Shown here: positions 24,221-32,248 of the stretch, one piece after another
How the letters are laid out: the number at the start of each line of letters is the position of its first letter
Position numbering within the stretch: position 1 is the first letter of the stretch
From: Holophagae bacterium
Lineage (GTDB): Bacteria; Acidobacteriota; Thermoanaerobaculia; Thermoanaerobaculales; Thermoanaerobaculaceae
Assembly: GCA_012516935.1 (NCBI GenBank)
Contig: JAAYVZ010000190.1
Span: 1 to 32,248 of the forward strand
Length of the DNA stretch: 32,248 nucleotides
Direction: 5' to 3'
The notes under the pieces: model-generated
The model's database searches: none
Told to the model about the DNA's origin: nothing
Seen by the model: only the letters and a program-made list of their open reading frames with translations
Program-made: the position numbers and the translations under genes

Positions 24221-25549
24221 CTACCTCCCGCTCTCCGAGTCGGACAACGCCCCCCGCCCGGAAGCCACGGGTGGGCGCGGGAGGCAGCGCGCGGCCATCA
24301 TCGTGACATCGTCGTGCGGGAGGTGATCTCCGAGGTAGGTGGTGAGTGCGGCCGAGACGGCGTCCAGCAGGTCCTGGGGACGGGCAACGTCGCGCACCAC
24401 GGCGGTCAGCCGCCCGACGCCGAACTCCTCGATGTCGAGTTCGGTACCGGCCTCGTTGACGCCGTCGGTGTACAGCAGCAGGAGGTCGTCGTCCGCAAGG
24501 GAGGTGGTTGCGCTGCGCAGTGGCAGACCGGGCATCAGCCCGAGGGGGGCGCCGGTGGAGCCGAGCTGCTCGATCGTCTCTCCCCGCCGCACCAGCACCG
24601 GTGGGTGGCCAGCGTTGACGTAGGTGAGTATGCGCTGGCGGGGGCTCCACTCGGCGAGGACGACCGTGGCGTACTTCTTGCCCTGGGTGAAGTGGTGGAG
24701 CAGCTCGTTGCCCTCGGCCGCAATCCGCTCCAAAGGCCGGCGGTCGAACCTCCGGCTCCACAGGAACGACTGCACATGCGAGGCGATGAGCGCCGCCGGA
24801 ATGCCCTTGCCCGAGACATCGGCCATGACCAGCCAGTAGCGCCCGTGCCGGGCGGGAATGAGGTCGTAATAGTCGCCGCCCACCCCGCGGGAGGGCTGGC
24901 AGCGGGCAGCCAGCTCGAGCCCTGGCACCGTCAGATCCTTGGGGTGGAGGTTGTGCTGGATCGTGCCGGCAACCCGCACCTCTTCGGCGAGCTTCTCGCG
25001 CTCCACGATCTCCGCGTGCAGCCTCGCGGTGGCAAGAGCAACGGCGAACGGCACCCCCAGCTCGGCCAGGAAATCGACGTCGCCGGTGCGGAACCGACCG
25101 TCCCGGTGGTTGAGAAGCTGCAGCACGGCCACGAGCTGCCCGTCGCGGTCGCGCACCGGCACGGTGAGCAGCGAGCGGGTGCGGAACCCTGTCACGGTGT
25201 CGAACCGTCGATCGAACCGACAGTCGCTGTATGGATCGTCGAGGACTACAGGCTGGCCCTCGGCGGCCACGGTGCCGACGATCCCCTCGCCGACTTTGAC
25301 CTGCAGCCCTTCGACGCCGTGGGCGATGAGCGAGCGGAGCACGCCCTGCCGCGCATCGAGTAGGAAGAGGCTGCCCCGTTCGGCGCCGATCAGCCGGGTG
25401 GCGATACCGACGATCGTCTCGGCGATCGCCCGCAGGTCAAGGGTGGAGTTGACCAGCGCTGAGGCCTCGACGATGGCCTCGAGCCGCTGCACCCGGGCCT
25501 CCAGCCCTCCCTCCTGCACCCACCCGCCGCTTGGTTGCCTCCGCTCCAT
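24221..25549 (-). CDS. GAF-domain SpoIIE/PP2C-type Ser/Thr phosphatase
   Basis: A 442-residue protein. A short coiled N-terminus is followed by a GAF domain (about residues 35-190, with ERGSLFLLDARQG and GEGIVGTVAAEGQPVVLDD). A SpoIIE/RsbU phosphatase domain follows (about 225-430). Metal-binding motifs are GVGGDYYDLI, MADVSGKGIPAAL, YVNAGHPPVL, LLYTDGVNEA and HDDVTMM. The acidic residues are present, so it should be active. Such proteins dephosphorylate anti-sigma antagonists or receiver partners in response to a ligand bound by GAF. No anti-sigma or antagonist gene is nearby. The ATG at 25549 follows GAGGAGC. It is divergent from gpmA and ends 6 bp from the tRNA relic. Confidence 0.9.
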   Translation of the reverse strand: MERRQPSGGWVQEGGLEARVQRLEAIVEASALVNSTLDLRAIAETIVGIATRLIGAERGSLFLLDARQGVLRSLIAHGVEGLQVKVGEGIVGTVAAEGQPVVLDDPYSDCRFDRRFDTVTGFRTRSLLTVPVRDRDGQLVAVLQLLNHRDGRFRTGDVDFLAELGVPFAVALATARLHAEIVEREKLAEEVRVAGTIQHNLHPKDLTVPGLELAARCQPSRGVGGDYYDLIPARHGRYWLVMADVSGKGIPAALIASHVQSFLWSRRFDRRPLERIAAEGNELLHHFTQGKKYATVVLAEWSPRQRILTYVNAGHPPVLVRRGETIEQLGSTGAPLGLMPGLPLRSATTSLADDDLLLLYTDGVNEAGTELDIEEFGVGRLTAVVRDVARPQDLLDAVSAALTTYLGDHLPHDDVTMMAARCLPRPPVASGRGALSDSESGR

Positions 25550-25742
25550 GTAAGCTCCTCCCCGCAGATCAGCTTCGCCATGGTACTACCTCCAGCCGAC
25601 CCCACCGGTCGCCAGCCGCGAGCCGAGACTGTTCCCGCGTCCCGAGCCCGCCTTCTCCCGTGTCCCGAGATCGCTCTCAGGCCCTCGGCAGCGCACCTTC
25701 AGGCGCTCGCCTTCGCTTTCCGACCTGCCAGTCGGTGCCGGG

Positions 25743-25772
25743 TTGTGCGGTCCGAGCGGGAGCGGCTATCGT
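25743..25772 (+). promoter_or_regulatory. Candidate promoter of gpmA
   Basis: TTGTGC (25743-25748) and TATCGT (25767-25772) are 18 bp apart. The -35 is poor, but the -10 with its flanking GC (GCTATCGT) matches the one before ackA. The leader would be about 40 nt. Confidence 0.35.
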
Positions 25773-25817
25773 TGACTCACCGGAAGCGCCCAGTTGGCGG
25801 CCCGGAAGGGAGGTCGA

Positions 25818-26564
25818 ATGTACACACTGGTCCTGCTACGGCACGGCGAGAGCACCTGGAACAAGGAAAACCGGTTCACCGGCTGGACTGACGTCGATCT
25901 CTCGGACAAGGGGGTCGAGGAGGCCAGGGAAGGTGGCCGCCTGCTGGCGGCCGAAGGTTTCGATTTCGACCTCGCCTACACCTCGGTGCTCAAGCGGGCT
26001 ATTCGCACCCTATGGATCGCCCTCGACGAGATGGACCGCATGTGGCTGCCGGTGCACCGGCACTGGCGGCTCAACGAGCGCCACTACGGGGCGTTGCAGG
26101 GGCTCAACAAGGCTGAGATGGCTGAGAAGTTCGGTGAGGAGCAGGTGCGCCTTTGGCGCCGCTCGTACGCCACGCCGCCCCCGGCGCTCGAGCGAAGCGA
26201 CCCGCGGTTCCCCGGGTTTGAGCGCCGCTACGCCATGCTGACCCCCGATGAGCTGCCGGTGAGCGAGTCGCTTGCGGACACCGTCGCGCGCGTCCTGCCG
26301 CTGTGGCATCAGACGCTGGCGCCGATCATCCGCTCCGGGCAGCGGATGCTCATTGCGGCTCACGGCAACTCGCTGCGGGCCATGGTCAAGTACCTGGACG
26401 GCATCTCCGAGGACGATATCGTCGGCCTCAACATCCCGACTGGAGTGCCGTTGGTGTACGAGCTCGACGGTGAGTTGCGGCCGATCTCGCACCGCTACCT
26501 CGGCGACCAGGAAGCGATCGCCGCCAAGATGGCCGCGGTTGCGGCGCAAGGCAAGGCGAAGTAG
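25818..26564 (+). CDS. gpmA: 2,3-bisphosphoglycerate-dependent phosphoglycerate mutase
   Basis: A 248-residue glycolytic and gluconeogenic enzyme interconverting 3- and 2-phosphoglycerate in the cytoplasm. The phosphohistidine motif [10 protein letters not shown] has His9, followed by [15 protein letters not shown]. The acid/base glutamate is in [11 protein letters not shown], and His182 is in [10 protein letters not shown]. Length and motifs match the cofactor-dependent (dPGM) family, not the manganese enzyme. The ATG at 25818 follows GGAAGGGAGG. It stands alone between the divergent phosphatase gene and the tricorn protease gene. Confidence 0.95.
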   Translation: MYTLVLLRHGESTWNKENRFTGWTDVDLSDKGVEEAREGGRLLAAEGFDFDLAYTSVLKRAIRTLWIALDEMDRMWLPVHRHWRLNERHYGALQGLNKAEMAEKFGEEQVRLWRRSYATPPPALERSDPRFPGFERRYAMLTPDELPVSESLADTVARVLPLWHQTLAPIIRSGQRMLIAAHGNSLRAMVKYLDGISEDDIVGLNIPTGVPLVYELDGELRPISHRYLGDQEAIAAKMAAVAAQGKAK

Positions 26565-26736
26565 CCCCCACCCGTTGTCGGTCGGTGGTCGTTCGTGGGC
26601 CTGGTCGTGGCGGACCGGCGGGGCGGGCGGCAGCGTCGGCTCGCCAGACCATCAGCAGCAAACCGCCAACCGCCTGGATCGCCAGAAGCGTACACAATCG
26701 CCGTCACCTCTGGTATATGGGTGGGCGGAGGTGGCG

Positions 26737-29700
26737 ATGCGACGACATGCTCTCCTTGCTGCCGCGGTGGTCCTTCTTGTCGCCGGTACGGCGACGGCGG
26801 TGGACGTGCACGACACACGGCTGCTGGCGCAGCCGGCGGTGAGCGCGAAACACGTGGCGTTCACCTATGCCGGCGACATCTGGATCGCCAATCTGGACGG
26901 CTCAGGGGTGCGCCGTCTCACGTCTCATATCGGAGTGGAGATGTGCCCGCGGTTTTCCCCCGACGGATCGCTGCTCGCCTTCTCCGGCCAGTACGACGGC
27001 AACACGGACGTGTTCGTGGTGCCGGTGGAAGGCGGCGAGCCGCGCCGGCTCACCTGGCACCCGGGGGACGACCTGGTGCAGGGCTTCACGCCGGACGGGA
27101 CAGCCGTGCTTTTTACCTCGCCGCGCGAGGTCTACACGCGACGCCATACCAAGCTCTACACCGTGCCGGTGGCCGGCGGAATGGAGGCGAAGCTGCCGAT
27201 CCCCCACGCCTTCAAGGCCACCTACTCGCCCGATGGCTCCCACCTCGCGTACGTGCCCTTGTACGAGGCGTTCCGGCAGTGGAAGAACTATCGTGGCGGT
27301 ACCGCCTCGCGGATCTGGCTCTATGACGCGAAGACGCATGCCGTCGAGCAGATCCCACAGCCGGCGGGCCGCTGCAACGACACCGACCCGATGTGGGTCG
27401 ACGGCACCGTCTACTTCCTCTCGGATCGGGCCGGCGAGTTCAACCTGTTCGCGTACGACACGATGGGCAAGACGATCGAGCAGCTCACCCGGTACGAGGA
27501 CTTCCCGGTGATCGCGGCCAGCTCCGGCGGCGGGCGAGTGATCTACGAGCAGGCGGGATACCTGCACCTGCTCGACCTTGCGAGCCGTACGAGCACCCGG
27601 CTCGTGATCGGCGTGACCGCGGACCTCCCGGAGGCCCGATCACGGCTCACGAAGGCGCGGTCGTGGGTTCGCGAGGCGTCGATCTCGCCGTCGGGCGCCC
27701 GCGCAGCGTTCGAGATCCGGGGCGAGATCGTGACCGTGCCCGCCGAGAACGGTGATCCCCGCATCCTCACCAACACCCCCGGAGTGCACGAGCACACCCC
27801 GGCGTGGTCGCCGGACGGCTTTTCGATCGCCTACTTCTCGGATGCCGAAGGGGAGTACCGGCTGCATGTGGCCCCACAGGATGGGAAGGGCGCCGTGAGG
27901 GTCTACACCCTTGGCGGCGCCGGTTTTTACGGTGACCTGCGCTGGGCGCCCGATGGCACCAAGCTGGCCTGGACAGACAACTCTCTCTCGCTTTTCTGGC
28001 TGCAGCTCGCCACGGGGAAGGTCACGAAGATCTCGTCGGAGACGTTGTACAGCCCCATGCCGACCCTCGCCTACGCGTGGGCACCGGATTCGGCGTGGAT
28101 CGCGTACACCCGCAACACGGCCTCGAACCTCCAGCAGATCTGGCTCTACTCGCTCGCGCAGGACCGTTCGTTCCCACTCGGCGACGCCCTCACCGACGTG
28201 GGGCAGCCCGCCTTCGACGCCTCCGGAAAGTACCTCTACGTCGTGGCCTCGACCGACGCGGGTCCGGTGCGCGACTGGTTCGCGCAGTCCAACGCCGACA
28301 TGGAGCTGACCAACGACATCTACCTCGCTGTGCTGGCCAAGGACGTGCCCTCGCCGCTCGCCCGGCAGAGCGACGAGGAGAAGGGGAAGACAGAGGAGAA
28401 GCCAGCGGACGTGGGGAAGAAGGGCGAGAAGACCAAGGGCCAGGCCGGTGAGCCCGGCAAGGGCAGCGCTGCGAAGGCGGTGGCGGTCAAGATCGACTTC
28501 GACGGCCTCGACCAGCGCCTCCTGCCGCTCGGTGTCAAGGGCTCGTACTTCACCTCGTTGGCTGGGGGTGAGGCTGGCAAGGTGTTCTACCTCAAGCACG
28601 AGGAGGGCGTCGGCCGGCGCACCGGCGAGCGTGCCATGACGCTGTGCCGGTTCGACCTCGATACGCGCCAGGAGACGGTGGTCATCGACAAGGTCAGCGA
28701 GTACCAGCTCACCCCCGACGGCAAGAGGGTCCTCGTCCGCCAGGCCGGCGAGTGGGCGATCGGCGATGCCACGGGAAAGCTCGATGCGGGGAAGGGCAAG
28801 CTTGCCGTCGAGGCGGTCCGGGTGCGGGTCGAGCCACGAGTCGAGTGGCGGCAGATCTTCGACGAGGTGTGGCGGATCAACCGCGATTTCTTCTACGCCC
28901 CCAATTTCCACGGTGTCGATTGGGAGGCGATGCGACAGAAGTACGCGCAGTTCCTGCCCGACCTCGCCACCCGCTCGGACCTCAACCGTGTCATTCAGTG
29001 GATGTGCTCGGAGCTGGCGGTGGGGCACCATCGGGGCGGCGGCGGTGACGACGCCAACCAACCGGAGAGGGTGCCCGGTGGGCTGCTCGGCGCCGACTAC
29101 GAGGTGAGCAACGGCCGCTACCGCTTCGCCAGGGTCTTGGGAGGGCTGAACTGGAACCCGGAGCTGCGCTCCCCGCTCACCGAGCCGGGCGTCGACGTCA
29201 AGGCTGGCGAGTACCTCCTGGCGGTGCAGGGCCGTGACCTCGTGCCGCCCGATAACCTATTCGCCCGTTTCGAGGCCACAGCCAGTACGACGGTCGAGCT
29301 CACGGTCGGACCGGACCCGACCGGTGCAGGAGCCCGCACGGTCAAGGTGGTCCCGATCGACAACGAGCTAGCGTTGCGCAACCGCGACTGGGTCGAGGGC
29401 AACATCCGCAAGGTGGCGCAGGCTACCGCGGGCCGGGTGGCCTACGTTCATGTGCCCGATACCGCCGCTCAAGGGCACGAATACTTCAAGCGCTACTTCT
29501 ACCCTCAGGCGCAGAAGGAGGCGATCATCGTCGACGAGCGGCACAACGGCGGTGGCAGCGTTGCCGACTACTACATCGACCACCTCCGGCGGCCGTTCGT
29601 GGCCTGGTGGGCGATGCGCTATGGAGAGGATCTACCGACCCCGCAGGCGGCGATCCACGGTCCCAAGGTGATGATCATCGACGAGACGGCTGGCTCAGGT

Positions 29701-30039
29701 GGCGACCTGTTGCCGTGGATGTTCCGCAAGTTCGGGCTCGGCACGCTGGTGGGCCGGCGTACCTGGGGCGGGTTGGTGGGGATCTTGGGGTTCCCGCCGC
29801 TGGTTGACGGCGGTACCATCACCGCCCCCAACCTGGCGATTTGGACCGAGGACGGTGGCTGGGTGGTCGAGAACGAGGGCGTGCCGCCCGACCTCGAGGT
29901 CGAGCAGCTCCCGGCGGAGGTGATCGCCGGGCGCGACCCGCAGCTCGAGAAGGCGATCGAGGTGGTGATGAAGCAGCTGCCGCCAGCGCCTCCGGCGAAG
30001 CCCACCCGCCCGCCGTACCCCGTGCGCGCCCGGCGGTAG
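26737..30039 (+). CDS. Secreted tricorn protease homologue (S41 family)
   Basis: An 1100-residue protein with a signal peptide (MRRHALLAAAVVLLVAGTATA). Two beta-propellers follow, with repeated FSPDG, YSPDG, WSPDG and WAPDG turns over residues about 35-550. Then come a PDZ-like region and an S41 catalytic core. The predicted nucleophile is Ser987 in TAGSGGD and the catalytic His is His764 in AVGHHRGGGGD. Both match tricorn sites, so activity is likely. A lysine/glutamate-rich linker (about residues 545-580) separates the propellers from the rest. Tricorn enzymes cut peptides to small products; here the signal peptide places it outside the cytoplasm. The ATG at 26737 follows GGAGGT. GGTCGT-rich low-complexity DNA precedes the gene. 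Confidence 0.9.
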   Translation: MRRHALLAAAVVLLVAGTATAVDVHDTRLLAQPAVSAKHVAFTYAGDIWIANLDGSGVRRLTSHIGVEMCPRFSPDGSLLAFSGQYDGNTDVFVVPVEGGEPRRLTWHPGDDLVQGFTPDGTAVLFTSPREVYTRRHTKLYTVPVAGGMEAKLPIPHAFKATYSPDGSHLAYVPLYEAFRQWKNYRGGTASRIWLYDAKTHAVEQIPQPAGRCNDTDPMWVDGTVYFLSDRAGEFNLFAYDTMGKTIEQLTRYEDFPVIAASSGGGRVIYEQAGYLHLLDLASRTSTRLVIGVTADLPEARSRLTKARSWVREASISPSGARAAFEIRGEIVTVPAENGDPRILTNTPGVHEHTPAWSPDGFSIAYFSDAEGEYRLHVAPQDGKGAVRVYTLGGAGFYGDLRWAPDGTKLAWTDNSLSLFWLQLATGKVTKISSETLYSPMPTLAYAWAPDSAWIAYTRNTASNLQQIWLYSLAQDRSFPLGDALTDVGQPAFDASGKYLYVVASTDAGPVRDWFAQSNADMELTNDIYLAVLAKDVPSPLARQSDEEKGKTEEKPADVGKKGEKTKGQAGEPGKGSAAKAVAVKIDFDGLDQRLLPLGVKGSYFTSLAGGEAGKVFYLKHEEGVGRRTGERAMTLCRFDLDTRQETVVIDKVSEYQLTPDGKRVLVRQAGEWAIGDATGKLDAGKGKLAVEAVRVRVEPRVEWRQIFDEVWRINRDFFYAPNFHGVDWEAMRQKYAQFLPDLATRSDLNRVIQWMCSELAVGHHRGGGGDDANQPERVPGGLLGADYEVSNGRYRFARVLGGLNWNPELRSPLTEPGVDVKAGEYLLAVQGRDLVPPDNLFARFEATASTTVELTVGPDPTGAGARTVKVVPIDNELALRNRDWVEGNIRKVAQATAGRVAYVHVPDTAAQGHEYFKRYFYPQAQKEAIIVDERHNGGGSVADYYIDHLRRPFVAWWAMRYGEDLPTPQAAIHGPKVMIIDETAGSGGDLLPWMFRKFGLGTLVGRRTWGGLVGILGFPPLVDGGTITAPNLAIWTEDGGWVVENEGVPPDLEVEQLPAEVIAGRDPQLEKAIEVVMKQLPPAPPAKPTRPPYPVRARR

Positions 30040-30103
30040 AACGCGAGCGTCGACCGGGTCCGTGGTCATCGGGCGGTGGTCGTGTGCCGCCCCACCGATG
30101 GTG

Positions 30104-31312
30104 TCACGCGCGAGAGGCCGTGACGACCGCCTCGGTGTCGAGGGCGATCATGAGCTCCTCGTTGGTTGGCACGACCATGACCTTGACCGGCGCGTCTTCT
30201 GGAGAGATCACGGCTTCCTTGCCGCGCACCCGGTTGCGCTCGGGGTCGATCCGCACACCCATGAAACCGAGTCCCCGGCAGATGCGCTCGCGGATCTCAG
30301 GGCCGTTCTCGCCGATGCCGGCGGTGAAGACCACCGCGTCGACGCGGTCGCCGAGACTGGTGGCGAGAGCGGCAATGTACTTGCGGGTGGCGTGGGCGAA
30401 GATCTCGAGCGCCAGCTCGGCCCGTTCGTGGCCTTTGGCCGCCGCCTCCTCAAGGTCTCGCATGTCGTGCGATACGCCGGAGATCCCCTTGAGACCCGAG
30501 CCCTTGTAGATGAGGTCGCAGACCTGACGCGAGGTCATCCCGAGCTCGTCGATGAGGTGCATGAGCGCGGCCGGGTCAACATCGCCGGAGCGGGTGCCCA
30601 TCGGTACGCCACAGCAGGTGCCGAACCCCAGCGTGGTGTCCATCGACTTGCCACCTTTGACGGCGGTCAGGGAGACCCCGTTGCCGAGGTGGCAGGTGAC
30701 GCCGTTGAAGTCCTCGAGCGGGATGCCGAGGATCTCGGCGGCGCGCAGCGCTACATACTGGTGGGAGGTGCCGTGGAACCCGAACCGACGAATACCGTGC
30801 TTTTCGTAGTACGCGTAGTCGAGAGCGAAAACGAAGGCTGACTTCGGCATCGTGGCGTGGAAGGCGGTATCGAACACGCCGACGTTGGGGACCTGCGGAA
30901 GCAGCTTCTGCATCGCATCCACACCCATGAGGTTGGCGGGGTTGTGGAGGGGTGCGAGGGGCGTGCACTCGTCGATCAGCGCGAGCGATTCCTCATCGAG
31001 CAGCACCGACCGCTGGATCTTCTCGCCCCCGTGGACGATTCGGTGTCCGACCGCTCCCAGCTCGTCGAGGGAGGCGATGACGCCGCGCTCGGGGCTCGTG
31101 ATGGTGTCGAGAACCAGCTTGATCCCGGCCGTGTGGTCGGCGATCGGCAGGATCTGTTTGGACTTCTCGCCGCCGGCAGGCTGGTAGTTGAAGATGGCGT
31201 CGGCGAGGCCGACGCGTTCGACGAGCCCCTTGCACATGACCGTGCGCTCGACGGTGTCGAGGAGCTGGAACTTGATCGATGAGCTTCCCGAGTTGAGGAC
31301 CAGGATCTTCAT
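30104..31312 (-). CDS. ackA: Acetate kinase
   Basis: A 402-residue enzyme converting acetyl phosphate and ADP to acetate and ATP, or the reverse. Motifs are NSGSSSIKF (7-15), GHRIVHGG, FDTAFH, FGFHGTSHQYV, HLGNGVS, GTRSGDVDP and the TAGIGENG loop with the ENGPEIR segment. All fit acetate kinase rather than butyrate kinase. The ATG at 31312 follows GGAAGGA. It converges on the tricorn gene with a 64-bp gap. No phosphotransacetylase gene lies in the window, so the partner enzyme must be elsewhere. Substrate-level ATP formation from acetyl phosphate is the usual role. Confidence 0.96.
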   Translation of the reverse strand: MKILVLNSGSSSIKFQLLDTVERTVMCKGLVERVGLADAIFNYQPAGGEKSKQILPIADHTAGIKLVLDTITSPERGVIASLDELGAVGHRIVHGGEKIQRSVLLDEESLALIDECTPLAPLHNPANLMGVDAMQKLLPQVPNVGVFDTAFHATMPKSAFVFALDYAYYEKHGIRRFGFHGTSHQYVALRAAEILGIPLEDFNGVTCHLGNGVSLTAVKGGKSMDTTLGFGTCCGVPMGTRSGDVDPAALMHLIDELGMTSRQVCDLIYKGSGLKGISGVSHDMRDLEEAAAKGHERAELALEIFAHATRKYIAALATSLGDRVDAVVFTAGIGENGPEIRERICRGLGFMGVRIDPERNRVRGKEAVISPEDAPVKVMVVPTNEELMIALDTEAVVTASRA

Positions 31313-31362
31313 GGGGATGTCCTTCCGGGGCTACGGCGTGAAGAGATTCACATGCCCGCGAG

Positions 31363-31391
31363 ACGATAGCACTGTCGGCCCTCGCCCTCAA
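31363..31391 (-). promoter_or_regulatory. Candidate promoter of ackA
   Basis: On the - strand TTGAGG (31391-31386) and TATCGT (31368-31363) are 17 bp apart. The -10 with its upstream context, GCTATCGT, matches the gpmA promoter. The leader is about 45 nt. Confidence 0.45.
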
Positions 31392-31522
31392 CCCCCAGCG
31401 GGCGGATGCCTGAAGCTGGGGTACGGGGCGTTCTCGCATCGTGCAGCTACGGGCCAGTGCGGGCGCTGGCCCGCTCCGCTGGGAAAGCGGTGGTCCCGGC
31501 CACCGGCGCGGCGGCAGTAGGT

Positions 31523-31993
31523 TCAGTTCGGGAGCTGCTTCGACAGGTAGGTAGGGAGACCCATCTGCTCGATCTGGTCGAGCTGAGCCTCGAGCCAGTC
31601 GATGTGTACCTCCTCGTCCGCGAGGATGCTCTCGAGCAGCTCTCGGGTGCCGCTATCGCCGAGCTCCGCAGTGAGCCGAATCGCGTTGTTGTAGGCGCTC
31701 ACCGCGGCCAGCTCGGAGGCGTGATCGCTGCGGAGCTGCGAGTCCACCTCGGCACCGATAGTGATCGGGCCGAGGCTCGAGACGATCGGCCGTCCCTCGA
31801 GGAAGAGAATGCGCCCGATGAGCTTCTCGGCGTGCTTCATCTCGTCGATAGCGCGCTTCTCGATCGCCGCGTGGAGCTTCTCGTACCCCCAGTCGTCGCA
31901 CATCTCGGAGTGGACCATGTACTGGTTGATCGCCGTCAGCTCGTCCGACAACAGCGCGTTGAGGGTGTCGATGATCTTGTCGTTGCCTTTCAT
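31523..31993 (-). CDS. bfr: Bacterioferritin
   Basis: A 156-residue iron-storage protein aligning end to end by eye with E. coli Bfr. It has MKGNDKIIDTLNALLSDEL at the N-terminus, the ferroxidase residues (Glu18, Tyr25, Glu51, His54, a glutamate in HASELAAV, and DEEVHIDWLE), and the heme-binding Met52 in IDEMKHAEK. It should therefore form a heme-carrying 24-mer that oxidises and stores iron. The ATG at 31993 follows a perfect AGGAGGT. It lies 210 bp upstream of ackA on the same strand, with a separate promoter between them. It is distinct from the diiron protein in the fdh operon. Confidence 0.95.
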   Translation of the reverse strand: MKGNDKIIDTLNALLSDELTAINQYMVHSEMCDDWGYEKLHAAIEKRAIDEMKHAEKLIGRILFLEGRPIVSSLGPITIGAEVDSQLRSDHASELAAVSAYNNAIRLTAELGDSGTRELLESILADEEVHIDWLEAQLDQIEQMGLPTYLSKQLPN

Positions 31994-32015
31994 GACGACC
32001 TCCTGCTCACCCGCG

Positions 32016-32045
32016 AGGGTAGGCCAGCCAGCGGACGAGCGTCAA
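32016..32045 (-). promoter_or_regulatory. Candidate promoter of bfr
   Basis: On the - strand TTGACG (32045-32040) and TACCCT (32021-32016) are 18 bp apart. The hexamers equal those proposed for the tRNA pair. No Fur-box-like palindrome is seen. Confidence 0.35.
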
Positions 32046-32145
32046 CACCACCGGTTGGTGAGAGGCGACGGCATCCCGGACTGATCTTCCCCGGCGGGTG
32101 AGGCGTAGTTTATTGCGCAAGTGGTTGTTGTAGAAGGGGACGGGG

Positions 32146-32248
32146 CTAGTTCTTTGGGCGCTGCGTTCTGCCTACATTCTTGCGCGGGTTCGTCCTGGGA
32201 GGTGTGACACCGAGGGCGTGGAAGATCCCCAGCATCTCGTCGTCGGGC
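32146..32248 (-). CDS. Possible C-terminal end of an unidentified protein, cut by the window edge
   Basis: On the - strand a frame enters at the right edge and runs 33 codons to a TAG at 32148-32146. It contains DEMLGIFHALGV and a basic tail ending QRPKN. The composition is protein-like and the tail resembles transposase C-termini, but nothing is diagnostic. It is too short to name, and chance is possible in GC-rich DNA. Confidence 0.3.
   Translation of the reverse strand, partial: PDDEMLGIFHALGVTPPRTNPRKNVGRTQRPKN

Noticed and set aside
23987-25363. A 458-codon + strand open frame across the SpoIIE phosphatase gene
   Set aside because: It is antisense to a gene with all PP2C motifs and reads through the tRNA relic. 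No ribosome site or family motif is seen.
1-32248. CRISPR arrays, phage genes or complete insertion sequences
   Set aside because: No regularly spaced repeats, integrase, phage or complete transposase motifs were found on either strand.

Overview
The window is GC-rich chromosomal DNA with many GTG starts. It encodes housekeeping functions mixed with a complete-looking formate-oxidation module. A TPR-rich C-terminus typical of large bacterial Ser/Thr kinases, a secreted tricorn-type protease, a GAF-SpoIIE phosphatase and a selenocysteine formate dehydrogenase together suggest an Acidobacteriota-like bacterium. This is an inference from protein style, not a database result.

Left part (1-4437): the 3' part of a TPR protein, a PAT/AmpG-like MFS permease, and mobA for guanylylation of the molybdenum cofactor. 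Centre-left (4535-10099, + strand): a formate dehydrogenase operon. Its first gene is one 899-residue catalytic subunit whose in-frame TGA at 5712-5714 is read as selenocysteine, with a bacterial SECIS hairpin directly after it. It is followed by a fused NuoE-NuoF subunit, a receiver-only response regulator and a ferritin-like diiron protein. On the opposite strand (10159-12673) lie an OFA-family (oxalate/formate type) transporter with its own promoter and terminator, and fdhD for sulfuration of the cofactor.

Middle (12789-19974, + strand): an OprP-like porin, a cysteine desulfurase (a possible sulfur source for FdhD), the transcription-repair coupling factor mfd, and a membrane-anchored M23 peptidase. 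Next come RNase G (- strand), tRNA-Lys(TTT) and tRNA-Glu(TTC), a GT-C/GT39-like membrane glycosyltransferase, and a decayed second tRNA-Glu copy at 24141-24214. Right part: a GAF-SpoIIE phosphatase, phosphoglycerate mutase, tricorn protease homologue, acetate kinase, bacterioferritin, and possibly the last 33 codons of a gene running off the right edge.

The genes fit a plan in which formate enters through the OFA carrier. The Mo/W-Sec enzyme would oxidise it, and electrons would pass through Fe-S clusters to FMN and NAD+ on the NuoEF-like subunit. MobA, FdhD and the cysteine desulfurase would mature the cofactor. The least expected points are the loss of two cluster cysteines in the NuoE domain, the receiver plus diiron protein inside the operon, the tRNA-Glu relic flanking a glycosyltransferase, and a recurring CTATCRT -10 element. 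No selA, selB, selC or selD, CRISPR array or complete insertion sequence is visible.
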